Positions 30,843 through 39,148 are shown, numbered from the stretch's first letter. The stretch is DNA of 47,526 nt from JAFALX01 sp050734185 (GCA_050734185.1 JBOHUE010000103.1:1-47526); one strand, 5' to 3'. A program made the numbers and translations. Notes: a model not told the origin generated them from the sequence alone.

Positions 30843-31268
30843 ATGCACATAACGCAAGGAACCTTCTCTTACCTTCCGCCCTTCACCGACGAGCAGATTC
30901 GTGGTCAGGTGCAGTACGCAATCGACAACAACTGGCCGGTGTCGGTGGAGTTCACCGACGACCCGCACCCGCGCAACTTCCTGTGGGAGATGTGGGGGCT
31001 GCCGATGTTCGACATGAAGGACCCCGCGGCAATCCTTCTCGAAGTCAACCGCTGCCGCGAGGCGTACCCCAACCACTACGTCCGAGTGAACGCGTACGAC
31101 GCGACTCTGCACCGGCAGACCACAGCGATCAGCTTCATCGTGCAGCGTCCTGCCGAAGAGCCGGGCTTCCGTCTCGACCGTCAGGAATCGCACGACCGCC
31201 AGATCCGCTACACGCTCCATCCCTATGCCACCGAACGCCCGGAGGGTGAGCGCTACCAGCGTGGGTGA
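30843..31268 (+). CDS. cbbS: RuBisCO small subunit, red type
   Basis: A 141-residue small subunit: GTFSYLPPFTDEQIRGQVQYAIDNNWPVSVEFTDDPHPRNFLWEMWGLPMFD, DPAAILLEVNRCREAYPNHYVRVNAYDA, then a C-terminal extension (FRLDRQESHDRQIRYTLHPYATERPEGERYQRG). The extension fits red-type small subunits, whose extra beta-hairpin fills the central solvent channel of the hexadecamer. The ATG at 30843 is 11 nt after the cbbL stop, and the stop overlaps the cbbX start, so the genes are co-translated. Confidence 0.96.
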   Translation: MHITQGTFSYLPPFTDEQIRGQVQYAIDNNWPVSVEFTDDPHPRNFLWEMWGLPMFDMKDPAAILLEVNRCREAYPNHYVRVNAYDATLHRQTTAISFIVQRPAEEPGFRLDRQESHDRQIRYTLHPYATERPEGERYQRG

Positions 31269-32326
31269 TGGAAGACAACGGCTCGAACTCCTTCAACATG
31301 CGGCCGGGGAAGTCGGGGCCTCCGGGCCCCGGCGCCTCGGTGGCGGAACCGGCTGACGCAGCCGGCGAGTCCCCCCGGCTGAGCGCACTCGAGTCGCTTC
31401 CCGACATCAGCGAGACCGGCGGCGTCGACGTCGCCCAGCTGGTGCGCGAGACGGGCGTGTTCGACGTGCTCGACGAGCTCAACAAGGAGCTGGTCGGGCT
31501 GGCACCGGTGAAGACTCGCATCCGCGAGGTCGCTTCCCTGCTGATCGTCGACATGCTGCGGCGCCGCGCCGGCCTCGACTCTGAGCGGCCCACGCTGCAC
31601 ATGAGCTTCACCGGCAGCCCCGGCACCGGCAAGACCACGGTCGCCATGCGCATGGCGACAGTTCTGCACCGGCTCGGCTACCTGGCGAAGGGCCACCTCG
31701 TCGCGGTCACCCGGGACGACCTCGTGGGGCAGTACATCGGGCACACCGCGCCGAAGACGCGCGAGGTGCTCAAGCGTGCGATGGGCGGCGTGCTCTTCAT
31801 CGACGAGGCGTACTACCTGTATCGGCAGGAGAACGAGCGTGACTACGGACAGGAGTCGATCGAGATCCTGCTCCAGGTGATGGAGAACCAGCGCAAGGAC
31901 ATCGTCGTCGTGCTCGCCGGCTACAAGGACCGCATGGAGACGTTCTTCCAGAGCAACCCGGGGATGGGGTCGCGCATCGCGCACCACATCGACTTCCCGG
32001 ACTACACGCTGGACGAGCTGCTGGAGATCGGCGACCTGATGCTGCAACAGCAGCGCTACGAGCTCTCGCCCAAAGCCAAGCAAGCCTTCCACGATCTGAT
32101 CGAGATCCGCATGACCCGGCCGCGGTTCGCCAACGCACGCAGCGTGCGCAACTCGCTCGAGCGCGCGCGGCTGCGCCAGGCGAGCCGGCTCGTCTCCGGA
32201 GAGCAGGGGGTGCTGTCGAAGCAGGACCTGATGCGGATCGAGGAGCCGGACATCCGCAAGAGCAGCCTGTTCACGGAGGCTCGTGACGAAGCGGCGGCGG
32301 GTGTCGGCGCCGCCGAGGATGGCTGA
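31265..32326 (+). CDS. cbbX: RuBisCO activase CbbX (AAA+ ATPase)
   Basis: CbbX pulls on the large-subunit C-terminus of red-type RuBisCO to release inhibitory sugar phosphates. The product has 353 residues. Residues 54-100 hold VLDELNKELVGLAPVKTRIREVASLLIVD, the Walker A is GSPGTGKTT (117-125), the pore-loop region DDLVGQYIGHTAPKTREVL follows, and Walker B is GGVLFIDEAYYLY. The C-terminal helical domain includes RFANARSVRNSLERARLRQASRL. About 50 extra low-complexity residues at the N-terminus make it longer than typical CbbX (about 300-310). GTG 31265 overlaps the cbbS stop; ATG 31268 is the next codon. Confidence 0.96.
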   Translation: MMEDNGSNSFNMRPGKSGPPGPGASVAEPADAAGESPRLSALESLPDISETGGVDVAQLVRETGVFDVLDELNKELVGLAPVKTRIREVASLLIVDMLRRRAGLDSERPTLHMSFTGSPGTGKTTVAMRMATVLHRLGYLAKGHLVAVTRDDLVGQYIGHTAPKTREVLKRAMGGVLFIDEAYYLYRQENERDYGQESIEILLQVMENQRKDIVVVLAGYKDRMETFFQSNPGMGSRIAHHIDFPDYTLDELLEIGDLMLQQQRYELSPKAKQAFHDLIEIRMTRPRFANARSVRNSLERARLRQASRLVSGEQGVLSKQDLMRIEEPDIRKSSLFTEARDEAAAGVGAAEDG

Positions 32327-32412
32327 GCCGCGGTGAGCGCGGTATGGGCTGGTGGGATTAGGATCATGCGCCGCGGCAGGGTGAACCGCCGCCGGCGTGA
32401 TGGAGTGAGTCG

Positions 32413-33399
32413 ATGAGCGAACAGCTGCGAACGGTCGCACGAACCATGGTGGGAGGCGGGCGCGGAATCCTCGCCGCCGACGAGAGCATCACCACGATGA
32501 ACAAGCGCCTGGACAAGGTCGGCGTCGAGCAGACGCCGGAGAACCGGGTCGCCTACCGCGAGATGCTGATCACGACCCCAGGACTGTCGCAGTGGATCAG
32601 CGGCGTCATCCTCTCCGATGACGTGTTCCGCAGCCGCCTGAGCGACGGGCGTCCCTTCCCGCAGGCGTGCCGCGACGTGGGCATCATGCCGGGCATCAAG
32701 GTCGACACCGGGGCAAAGCCGCTGGCAAACGCCGCCGGCGAGACCGTGACCGAGGGCCTCGACAACCTGCGCGCGCGCTTTCAGGAGTACGCCGCTGCGG
32801 GTGGAACCTTCAGCAAGTGGCGTGCGGTCATCGACATTGGCGAGGGGCTGCCCACCCCGCGCGCGATCTCGGCGAACGCGCACGCAATGGCGCGGTACGC
32901 CGCGCTGGCTCAGGAGGCCGGGATCGTGCCGATCGTGGAGCCCGAGGTGCTGATGGACGGTGAGCACAGCATCGAGCGCTGCGCCGAGGTCACCGAGGTC
33001 ACGCACCACATGTTCTTTTCCGCGCTCATTGAGCAGGGCATCCTGCTCGAGGGCATCGTGCTCAAGCCGAATATGGTTGTGTCCGGTGTCGGAGCGCCGC
33101 GGCAGGCAGGCGTCGAAGAGGTGGCGCACGCGACCGTGTCCGTGCTGAAGCGCACCGTCCCCGCCGCCGTGCCGGGTGTCGCGTTCCTTTCGGGCGGACA
33201 GGCCGACGACGTCGCGACCGCGCACCTCTCGGCCATGAACCGGCTCGGGCCGCTGCCGTGGGAGCTCAGCTTCTCGTTCGGCCGTGCGCTCGTGAACGCC
33301 GCGCTCGACGCATGGCGCGGTCTCGCTGCTCAGGCGCCGGCCGGTCAGGAGGCACTTGCCGCCCGGGCGTCGGCCAACGCGATGGCGCGCGCGGCGTAG
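32413..33399 (+). CDS. fbaB: class I fructose-bisphosphate aldolase
   Basis: It catalyses the reversible joining of dihydroxyacetone phosphate with glyceraldehyde-3-phosphate, needed in the Calvin cycle, and uses a Schiff-base lysine. The 328-residue product is of the PF00274 type: GRGILAADESITTMNKRL, TPENRVAYREMLITTPGL, GIKVDTGAKPL, KWRAVIDIG, PIVEPEVLMDG, and EGIVLKPNMVVSG with the Schiff-base Lys at about 218. It follows cbbX by 86 nt. A TAGGAT (32356-32361) in that gap could give it its own promoter. The C-terminal 55 nt overlap the converging GT4 gene. The symbol is approximate, since FbaB of E. coli is a different class I branch. Confidence 0.93.
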   Translation: MSEQLRTVARTMVGGGRGILAADESITTMNKRLDKVGVEQTPENRVAYREMLITTPGLSQWISGVILSDDVFRSRLSDGRPFPQACRDVGIMPGIKVDTGAKPLANAAGETVTEGLDNLRARFQEYAAAGGTFSKWRAVIDIGEGLPTPRAISANAHAMARYAALAQEAGIVPIVEPEVLMDGEHSIERCAEVTEVTHHMFFSALIEQGILLEGIVLKPNMVVSGVGAPRQAGVEEVAHATVSVLKRTVPAAVPGVAFLSGGQADDVATAHLSAMNRLGPLPWELSFSFGRALVNAALDAWRGLAAQAPAGQEALAARASANAMARAA

Positions 33400-34505
33400 C
33401 GTCCAGACAACTCTGAGTACACGCTCATCAGCCCGTCGATTCGCGTTTGCAGCGAATACGCGGACGTGACCCGGATGCGCGCGCGCTGGCTGAGGCTCAC
33501 GCGCAGCGCGACATCGTCGTGCACGAGCGTGAGCGCCTGACTCAGAGCCGGTTCGAGCGGGTGGCGCGGGATGCGAATGCCCGCGTGGCCAAGCGCTGCG
33601 CCATCCTCTGCGACATCGGTGGCAATCACCGCGCATCCCGCCGCCATCGCCTCCAGCATCGACAGCGAGAGTCCCTCCGCGGTTGACGGCAGCACGAACA
33701 CGTCGGTACCGCGGAGGATGTCGACGCAACGCTCACGGTCGTGCACGGCGCCCAACAGATGCACAGTCGGCGCGCCGCGGGTCATGGCGCGAAGCCGCGA
33801 CTCGTGATCGCCGGCGCCCGCGATGAGCAGCGCATGGTTCTGCGGCCACCGCTGCCGCAGAAAGGCGTCGACGAGGTGCGTCACGCGTTTCTCGGGGTCG
33901 AGACGGCCGAGGTAGGACACCACGAACGCCGCGCCCAGCTCCTCGCGTATGCGCGACGGGCCGGGGCTCACCACCTCGGTGTCGACGCCGTTGCCGAGCA
34001 CGTCGATGCGGGACCCGTCGCAGCCAACGGAGAGCAGCAGGTCGCGCTGATCGTTGCTCAGGGCGATGCAGCGGTCCGCCGCGCGCAGGGCGCGCGCGTG
34101 AAACCGGTACATGCCGAGCAGGACGCGGCCGCGCCCGCTGTGCACCGGAGCGTACGGGAGGTGCACCGTGACAACGGTCGGGACTCCGCGGGCGTGCGCG
34201 TGCTTGAGCACGGTTGCGTCGAGCAGCGAGTGGCTCAGCGAGAGGTGCAGCACGTCGGGGGAGAAGCGGTCGAGCTCTCGCTGAATGGTGTCGATGGTTG
34301 ACGGCAGCGGAATGGTGACCGTCTTGAATCGCGCCGAGCCGAGGTGCACCGAACGCGGCACCGGTGCAAGGTGGCCGTCACGCCGATATGAGAAGAAGCA
34401 CACGTCGACGCCGCGGCGAACCAGCGCGCCAACGACCTCGCGGCTGTACGTGCTGAGGCCGTCGGCACGACGTCCGGCTCCGTGGCCGAACCAGGCCACA
34501 CGCAC
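33345..34505 (-). CDS. GT4-family glycosyltransferase
   Basis: A 386-residue GT-B glycosyltransferase. The N-terminal acceptor domain starts VRVAWFGHGAGRRADGLSTYSREVV and includes VLHLSLSHSLLDATVL and PTVVTVHLPYAP. The donor domain has VVSYLGRLDPEKRVTHLVDAF, LLIAGAGDHESRLR, VHLLGAVHDRERCVDILRGTDVFVLPSTAEGLSLSMLEAMAAGCAVIATDVAE, with the EGLSLSMLEAMA loop that binds the nucleotide sugar. It probably adds a sugar to a lipid or cell-surface glycan. GTG 34505 fits the first strand and has a purine-rich GGGAGAGAAG upstream; a TATGGT -10 lies near 34546-34551 on the minus strand. Confidence 0.92.
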   Translation of the reverse strand: MRVAWFGHGAGRRADGLSTYSREVVGALVRRGVDVCFFSYRRDGHLAPVPRSVHLGSARFKTVTIPLPSTIDTIQRELDRFSPDVLHLSLSHSLLDATVLKHAHARGVPTVVTVHLPYAPVHSGRGRVLLGMYRFHARALRAADRCIALSNDQRDLLLSVGCDGSRIDVLGNGVDTEVVSPGPSRIREELGAAFVVSYLGRLDPEKRVTHLVDAFLRQRWPQNHALLIAGAGDHESRLRAMTRGAPTVHLLGAVHDRERCVDILRGTDVFVLPSTAEGLSLSMLEAMAAGCAVIATDVAEDGAALGHAGIRIPRHPLEPALSQALTLVHDDVALRVSLSQRARIRVTSAYSLQTRIDGLMSVYSELSGRYAARAIALADARAASAS

Positions 34506-34574
34506 CGCGCCCGTCTTCTCTCCCGCCGGTCTCACCGGGGAGCACCATACCGTCCGGGCCGCTGCTCGTTCAGC

Positions 34575-34580
34575 TAGCGT
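34575..34580 (+). promoter_or_regulatory. -10 element TAGCGT of mobA
   Basis: TAGCGT ends 8 nt before the mobA ATG and no Shine-Dalgarno follows it, so a leaderless start is likely. Confidence 0.5.
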
Positions 34581-34588
34581 CGGGCAGC

Positions 34589-35173
34589 ATGGACGGTGGC
34601 TCGGCGTTCGCGGCTGCGGTGTTGTGCGGCGGGCTGTCCACGCGGATGGGCGCCGACAAGGCATCGCTGGTGCTCGAGGGCAGCTCGTTGCTCGATCGCG
34701 CGGTCGATCGGCTGCTCGATGTCGCAGACCCCGTCATCATCGCGTCTGGGGCCACATTGCTCACGCGCGCCAACTGCCTCACGGTCCGTGACGGCCAACC
34801 CGGCCGCGGCCCCCTCGGCGGGATCGTCGCCGCGCTGGACGCGTCGCCGCAACCGCTGCTCGGGGTCGTTGCCGTCGACATGCCCGACTTTGACACGGCG
34901 TTGCTGCAACGGCTCGCGACACTCTGTGTCGAGTGCGACGCGGTGGTGCCCATGACTGATCGCGGTCCCGAGCCGCTGCACGCCGTCTATGCGACGTCGT
35001 CGCTGCCGGCGCTCCGCGAGGCACTTGCCTCGTCCGACCGCGCGCTGCGCACCGCACTGCATCGACTGAACGTGCGTTACATGGACGCGGCCGCGCTCGG
35101 CGCGGGCCCCGGCTTCGCTGACAACCTCAACACGCCCGGCGACGTCGCCGCGTGGGCAAGCCACGTATCCTGA
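34589..35173 (+). CDS. mobA: molybdenum cofactor guanylyltransferase
   Basis: MobA joins GMP from GTP to molybdopterin to give the guanine dinucleotide cofactor used by DMSO-reductase-family enzymes. The 194-residue product has the nucleotidyltransferase signature AAVLCGGLSTRMGADKASL (about residues 9-27), LTVRDGQPGRGPLGGIVAAL, and VVAVDMPDFDTALLQRL with the metal-binding Asp. It ends in FADNLNTPGDVAAW, the family's typical C-terminus. No molybdoenzyme or other Mo-cofactor gene is next to it. Confidence 0.93.
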   Translation: MDGGSAFAAAVLCGGLSTRMGADKASLVLEGSSLLDRAVDRLLDVADPVIIASGATLLTRANCLTVRDGQPGRGPLGGIVAALDASPQPLLGVVAVDMPDFDTALLQRLATLCVECDAVVPMTDRGPEPLHAVYATSSLPALREALASSDRALRTALHRLNVRYMDAAALGAGPGFADNLNTPGDVAAWASHVS

Positions 35174-35179
35174 AACGCG

Positions 35180-36145
35180 ATGGACATGCAATACCGGCAC
35201 CTGGGACGCCACGGCATCCAGGTCAGCGTCCTCTCCTTCGGGTCATGGATCAGCTTCGGATCCCAGCTCGCCGGCGGCGGCGCGCGCGAGACGCTCGCTG
35301 TCGCGTACGACGCGGGCATGAACTTCTTCGACAACGCCGAGGTGTATTCGGGTGGTCAGTCGGAGTCGATCATGGGTGACGCCATCGCGGAGCTGCGCTG
35401 GCCGCGTCACACCTATCTGATCTCCAGCAAGTTCTACTGGGGCATCGAGGACTCGATAAACACGCGCAACACGCTGAATCGCAAGTACCTGCTGCAGGCG
35501 GTCGAGGGCTCGCTGCGCCGTCTCAAGCTCGACTTCCTCGACCTCATCTTCTGCCATCGCCCGGATCCCGAAACGCCGATCGAGGAGACCGTGTACGCGA
35601 TGCACACGATCATCGAGAGCGGCCGCGCTCACTACTGGGGCACGTCGGAATGGAGTGCCGAAGCGGTGCGCGAGGCCTGGGACATCGCGGATCGTCACCA
35701 CCTGCACAAGCCGGCGATGGAGCAGCCGCAGTACAACCTGCTCACGCGCCACAACGTCGAGACGGATCTCGCGCCGCTGTACGAGCGCATCGGCCTCGGC
35801 CTGACGATCTGGAGCCCGCTTGCATCCGGGTTGCTCAGTGGCAAGTACGTCGACGGCGTTCCCGAGGGCAGCCGCGCGTTGCTCCCGGGCTATGGGTGGC
35901 TGCGTCAGCTGCTCACCGATGAGGATTCGAACAAGCGGGTGCGCAAGCTCCGCGACCTCGCCGGCGACCTCGGTGTGACCACGGCGCAGCTCGCGCTCGC
36001 GTGGTGCGCAGCAAACCCGAATGTCTCGACCGTGATCACCGGTGCGAGCCGCGCCGAGCAGGTGCACGAGAACCTCGGCGCCCTGGACGCGCTCGCCAAG
36101 CTGACACCGGACGTCAGGGATCAGATCGAGGCGATCGTCCCCTGA
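35180..36145 (+). CDS. aldo/keto reductase, potassium-channel beta-subunit-like
   Basis: A 321-residue (beta/alpha)8 NADPH-dependent oxidoreductase. The catalytic residues are visible: Asp and Tyr in NFFDNAEVYSGG, Lys in LISSKFYWG, His in LIFCHRPDPETP. The NADPH-binding end is STVITGASRAEQVHENLGAL. The order YRHLGRHGIQVSVLSFGSW and MEQPQYNLLTR puts it in the KCNAB/YghZ-like group that reduces aldehydes and methylglyoxal. The ATG is 8 nt after TATCCT (35166-35171), which lies in the last codons of mobA, so it has its own, probably leaderless, promoter. Confidence 0.94.
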   Translation: MDMQYRHLGRHGIQVSVLSFGSWISFGSQLAGGGARETLAVAYDAGMNFFDNAEVYSGGQSESIMGDAIAELRWPRHTYLISSKFYWGIEDSINTRNTLNRKYLLQAVEGSLRRLKLDFLDLIFCHRPDPETPIEETVYAMHTIIESGRAHYWGTSEWSAEAVREAWDIADRHHLHKPAMEQPQYNLLTRHNVETDLAPLYERIGLGLTIWSPLASGLLSGKYVDGVPEGSRALLPGYGWLRQLLTDEDSNKRVRKLRDLAGDLGVTTAQLALAWCAANPNVSTVITGASRAEQVHENLGALDALAKLTPDVRDQIEAIVP

Positions 36146-36176
36146 GCGGACACCCAGGGCGTAGACTCCGCGCCTC

Positions 36177-36203
36177 ATGGAAGGTGGGGCTCATCGGCCG
36201 TGA
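36177..36203 (+). CDS. possible 8-codon leader peptide before the methyltransferase gene
   Basis: An ATG at 36177 lies 9 nt after TAGACT (36162-36167) and opens a frame of eight codons (MEGGAHRP) whose TGA overlaps the GTG start of the next gene (GTGA, 36200-36203). Its GGAAGGTGGGG stretch may also serve as ribosome-binding site for that gene. Such overlap would couple translation of the two. It may be chance. Confidence 0.3.
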   Translation: MEGGAHRP

Positions 36204-37069
36204 CCACTGAGGTTGCCGACCAGCACCAGCTGTATCACTCGTACAGCGGCGTCGAGGATCAAGAGCGCACCAATGTGCACTACGAGCGCCCCCCGGAGTT
36301 CTTCACGACGATCACCGGTGGTCGCTGGAATGTTTACTCCTGCAACCTGTGGGACGCCGACGTCAGCGACGACACCGCGTCGCAGGAGCGCAAGCTCGAC
36401 CTGATCGCTCAGCTCGCCGGGCTGCGAAGTGGCATGCGGTTGCTCGACGTCGGCTGCGGCTGGGCCGGGCCACTCACCTATCTCTGCACGCGGTACGGCC
36501 TCGAAGGCGTCGGGCTCACGCTGTCACCGACACAGAAGGCGTTCGCCGAGGAGCGCATCCGCCGCGAGGGCGCGCGGGCCGAGATCCGCCTGCAGCACTG
36601 GCAGGACTACCAGCCCGACGTTCCCTTCGATGTGGTGTACACGGACGAGGTCATCGTGCACTTCAACGACCTCGGTGGCTTCTTCGAGCGATGCCACAAC
36701 GTGCTCGCGCCGGGCGGCGTCATGGTCAACAAGGAGCTGCACCTGAAGCACCCGCGCCACGCGTACCTCGATCGCGGCGGTCAGCAGGTCAGCGAGATCT
36801 ACGGCGACACCGGCAACTACCGCACGCTGGCGGAGGAGCTGGCGCTCGCCGGCTCAGCGGGCTTCGACATCGAACGCGTGCACCACATCGCGCAAGCGCA
36901 CTACCACGCGACGATTGACCACTGGCTGAGCAACATGCACGCCGGACGGAAGCGGCTGATCGACCTCGTCGGCGCCGATCACTACCGCAGCTTCCGCCTG
37001 TATCTGAAGCTCGCGCGCCGCATCCAGCGCAACGTCACGTGCGACGTGGTCGTCAATCGCGCGGTCTGA
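36200..37069 (+). CDS. CFA-synthase-like SAM-dependent methyltransferase
   Basis: A 289-residue methyltransferase of the cyclopropane-fatty-acid synthase/mycolic acid methyltransferase group. It has VHYERPPEFFTTITGGRWNVYSCNLW near the N-terminus, the SAM motif LLDVGCGWAGPLTYLCTRYGLEGVGLTLSPTQKAFAEERI, then VVYTDEVIVHFNDLGGFFERCHNVLAPGGVMV and a C-terminal helical region with HYHATIDHWLSNM. True CFA synthases are larger (about 380-420); this short form could methylate lipids or small molecules. GTG 36200 follows a GGAAGGTGGGG stretch 12 nt upstream. It ends 5 nt from the converging MFS gene. Confidence 0.9.
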   Translation: MTTEVADQHQLYHSYSGVEDQERTNVHYERPPEFFTTITGGRWNVYSCNLWDADVSDDTASQERKLDLIAQLAGLRSGMRLLDVGCGWAGPLTYLCTRYGLEGVGLTLSPTQKAFAEERIRREGARAEIRLQHWQDYQPDVPFDVVYTDEVIVHFNDLGGFFERCHNVLAPGGVMVNKELHLKHPRHAYLDRGGQQVSEIYGDTGNYRTLAEELALAGSAGFDIERVHHIAQAHYHATIDHWLSNMHAGRKRLIDLVGADHYRSFRLYLKLARRIQRNVTCDVVVNRAV

Positions 37070-37074
37070 GCAGC

Positions 37075-38658
37075 TCAGGCGTCCGCGGCGACGAGCTCGT
37101 CCGCGGTCTCGGGAGCGACGTCCATGCCCTCGGCTTCCGCGGCGGCCATCGCCGGCTGATCGCGCGTTCGCAGCGGGATCTCGCGCAGGAAGAGCGTCAG
37201 CACGATGGCGACGAGGAGCAGCGGCACCGCGGACAGGAACACAACGTGCAGCGACTGCGACACGGCGTCGACCAGCCCGGTGTGAATCGCCGGCGGCAGG
37301 TGGCGCAGCGCAGCGGGGTTGCCCTGCAGTGACGCCGGGTTGATCGCACCGCTGTGCAGCGCTGCGGCGGGGAGGTTGCGCGTCAGGTTGCTGGTGAGCT
37401 GGTTGCTGAAGATGGCGCCGAAGATCGAGACGCCGAACGATGAGCCCATCGAACGCAGGAACGTCGCCGAACTCGTCGCCACCCCGAGGTCGCGATGGGC
37501 GACCGCGTTCTGGACGGCGATGACCAGAACCTGCATGACGAGGCCGAGCCCCGCGCCCAGCAGCACCATGTAGATCGAGATCATGGCGCGCGACGTGTGC
37601 GGGTCAATCGTCGACAGCAGGAAGACGCTGAGCGCAGCGAGGATTGTCCCCGTCACCGGGAACACCTTGTAGCGGCCGGTGCGCGTGATCAGCTGGCCGC
37701 TGATGATCGATGCGGTCAGGAGGCCTGCCATCAGCGGCAGCAGATTGAGCCCGGAGCTCGTGGCGCTGGCGCCGTCGACGAGCTGCAGGAACACCGGGAG
37801 AAACGTGATGGCGCCGAACATCGCGAACCCGAGGATGAAGCCGGCGCCGCATGCGACGTTGAACACCGAGTTGCGGAACAGCGTGAGCGGAAGAATCGGT
37901 TCGGCGGCGCGGCGCTCGACGACCACGAACGAGGCGATCAGCACCGCACCCGCGAGCGCCAGACCGATGATCAGCGGCGATCCCCATGCGACCTGCGTGC
38001 CGCCGAGGGTCAGCATCAGGATCAGCGATGACGCGCCGCTCGCGAGCAACACGGCGCCGAGCCAGTCGATGCGATGGCGCACGGAGTGCTTCGGCAGGTG
38101 CAGCACGGTCATCGTCACGAAGAGCGCCAGGATCCCGACCGGCACGTTGATATAGAAGATCCAGCGCCACGAAACGGAGTCGGTGAGGAAGCCGCCGAGC
38201 AGCGGCCCGACCACGCTCGCCAGCGCGAACACGGCGCCCATCACGCCCTGATAACGACCCCGCTCCCGCGGCGGCACGACGTCGCCGATGATCGCCTGCG
38301 CGCCGACGATGAGACCGCCGGCGCCGAGCCCCTGCAGAGCGCGGAACCCGATGAGCTCGACCATGTTCTGCGACAGACCGGCGAGCATCGAGCCGACCAG
38401 GAAGATGCCGATCGCGAGCACGAAGAGCCCCTTTCGGCCGTACAGGTCGCCGAGCTTGCCGTACAGCGGTGTCGAGATCGTCGACGCGAGCAGGTACGAC
38501 GTCACCACCCATGACAGCTGGTTGAGGCCACCGAGGTCGCCGACGATGGTCGGCAGCGACGTGGCAACGATCGTCTGATCGAGCGCGGCGAGGAGCATGC
38601 CGAGCATCAGCGCGCCAAATACGGCGTAGACCTGACGCTGCGACAGCTTGACGCTCAT
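37075..38658 (-). CDS. MFS transporter, DHA2 (EmrB/QacA) drug-efflux family
   Basis: A 527-residue membrane protein with about 14 predicted hydrophobic helices. Motifs: LDQTIVATSLPTIVGDLGG after helix 1, LYGKLGDLYGRKGLF (motif A), RALQGLGAGGL and VGPLLGGFLTDSVSWRWIFYINVPVG (motif C). These fit proton-driven multidrug exporters. The C-terminal 40 residues are an acidic Ala-rich tail. The start overlaps the MarR stop by 4 nt, so the pump is expressed with its own regulator. Confidence 0.95.
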   Translation of the reverse strand: MSVKLSQRQVYAVFGALMLGMLLAALDQTIVATSLPTIVGDLGGLNQLSWVVTSYLLASTISTPLYGKLGDLYGRKGLFVLAIGIFLVGSMLAGLSQNMVELIGFRALQGLGAGGLIVGAQAIIGDVVPPRERGRYQGVMGAVFALASVVGPLLGGFLTDSVSWRWIFYINVPVGILALFVTMTVLHLPKHSVRHRIDWLGAVLLASGASSLILMLTLGGTQVAWGSPLIIGLALAGAVLIASFVVVERRAAEPILPLTLFRNSVFNVACGAGFILGFAMFGAITFLPVFLQLVDGASATSSGLNLLPLMAGLLTASIISGQLITRTGRYKVFPVTGTILAALSVFLLSTIDPHTSRAMISIYMVLLGAGLGLVMQVLVIAVQNAVAHRDLGVATSSATFLRSMGSSFGVSIFGAIFSNQLTSNLTRNLPAAALHSGAINPASLQGNPAALRHLPPAIHTGLVDAVSQSLHVVFLSAVPLLLVAIVLTLFLREIPLRTRDQPAMAAAEAEGMDVAPETADELVAADA

Positions 38659-39128
38659 GCGCTCCTGCGCTCTCGAGGGGCTGTCGCGTCGACGCCCGCG
38701 ATCCGCTCAGAGAGCTCGACATAGGTGCGCAGCTCGTCCTCATCGAGAACCGAGATGACGCTGTCGAGCGCTCGCCGGAGCTGAACCCCGAACACGTTGC
38801 CGGCGGCGCGCGCGCGGGCGGTTGGGATCACCCGCTGCACGCGACGATCGGTCGCATCGCGCTCGCGCGTGACGAGACCGCGCTGCTCCAGGCGGTCGAC
38901 GATCTGGGTGGCGCCGCTCGGCCCCACCTTCAGCACCTCGGCAACTTCGCTCATGGTCATCTCGTCGCCCTCGAGCAGCCGCCGCAGGACCTCGAGCTGG
39001 TGCACCGTGATGCCTTCGAACTCGTCGCCTCCGCTGCGCAGGCCGGGCTCCATGGCCTCGATGAGCTGCCGCCGCAGGCGCATCTGGACGTCCAGGAGGC
39101 GGTTCATGAGGTCGGACCGTTGGTTCAT
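38655..39128 (-). CDS. MarR-family transcriptional regulator
   Basis: A 157-residue MarR protein. The winged helix reads ITVHQLEVLRRLLEGDEMTMSEVAEVLKVGPSGATQIVDRLEQRGLVTRERDATDRRVQRVIPT, with the DRR wing, flanked by dimerisation helices. It very probably represses itself and the coupled MFS pump and is relieved by a ligand. ATG 39128 lies 7 nt after a TAATAT element (complement of 39136-39141), inside a palindromic operator, so the message is probably leaderless. Confidence 0.94.
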   Translation of the reverse strand: MNQRSDLMNRLLDVQMRLRRQLIEAMEPGLRSGGDEFEGITVHQLEVLRRLLEGDEMTMSEVAEVLKVGPSGATQIVDRLEQRGLVTRERDATDRRVQRVIPTARARAAGNVFGVQLRRALDSVISVLDEDELRTYVELSERIAGVDATAPRERRSA

Positions 39129-39148
39129 GCCGTGAATATTACATGAAC
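39123..39148. promoter_or_regulatory. MarR operator
   Basis: GTTCATG (39123-39129) and CATGAAC (39142-39148) are perfect inverted arms with 12 nt between them. They cover the MarR start codon and its TAATAT -10, so binding would shut its own promoter. Confidence 0.65.

Noticed and set aside
27334..33399. Searched the cbb locus surroundings for hydrogenase, CO dehydrogenase or carboxysome genes
   Set aside because: None is present in this window; only cbbR, prk, cbbL, cbbS, cbbX and an aldolase.
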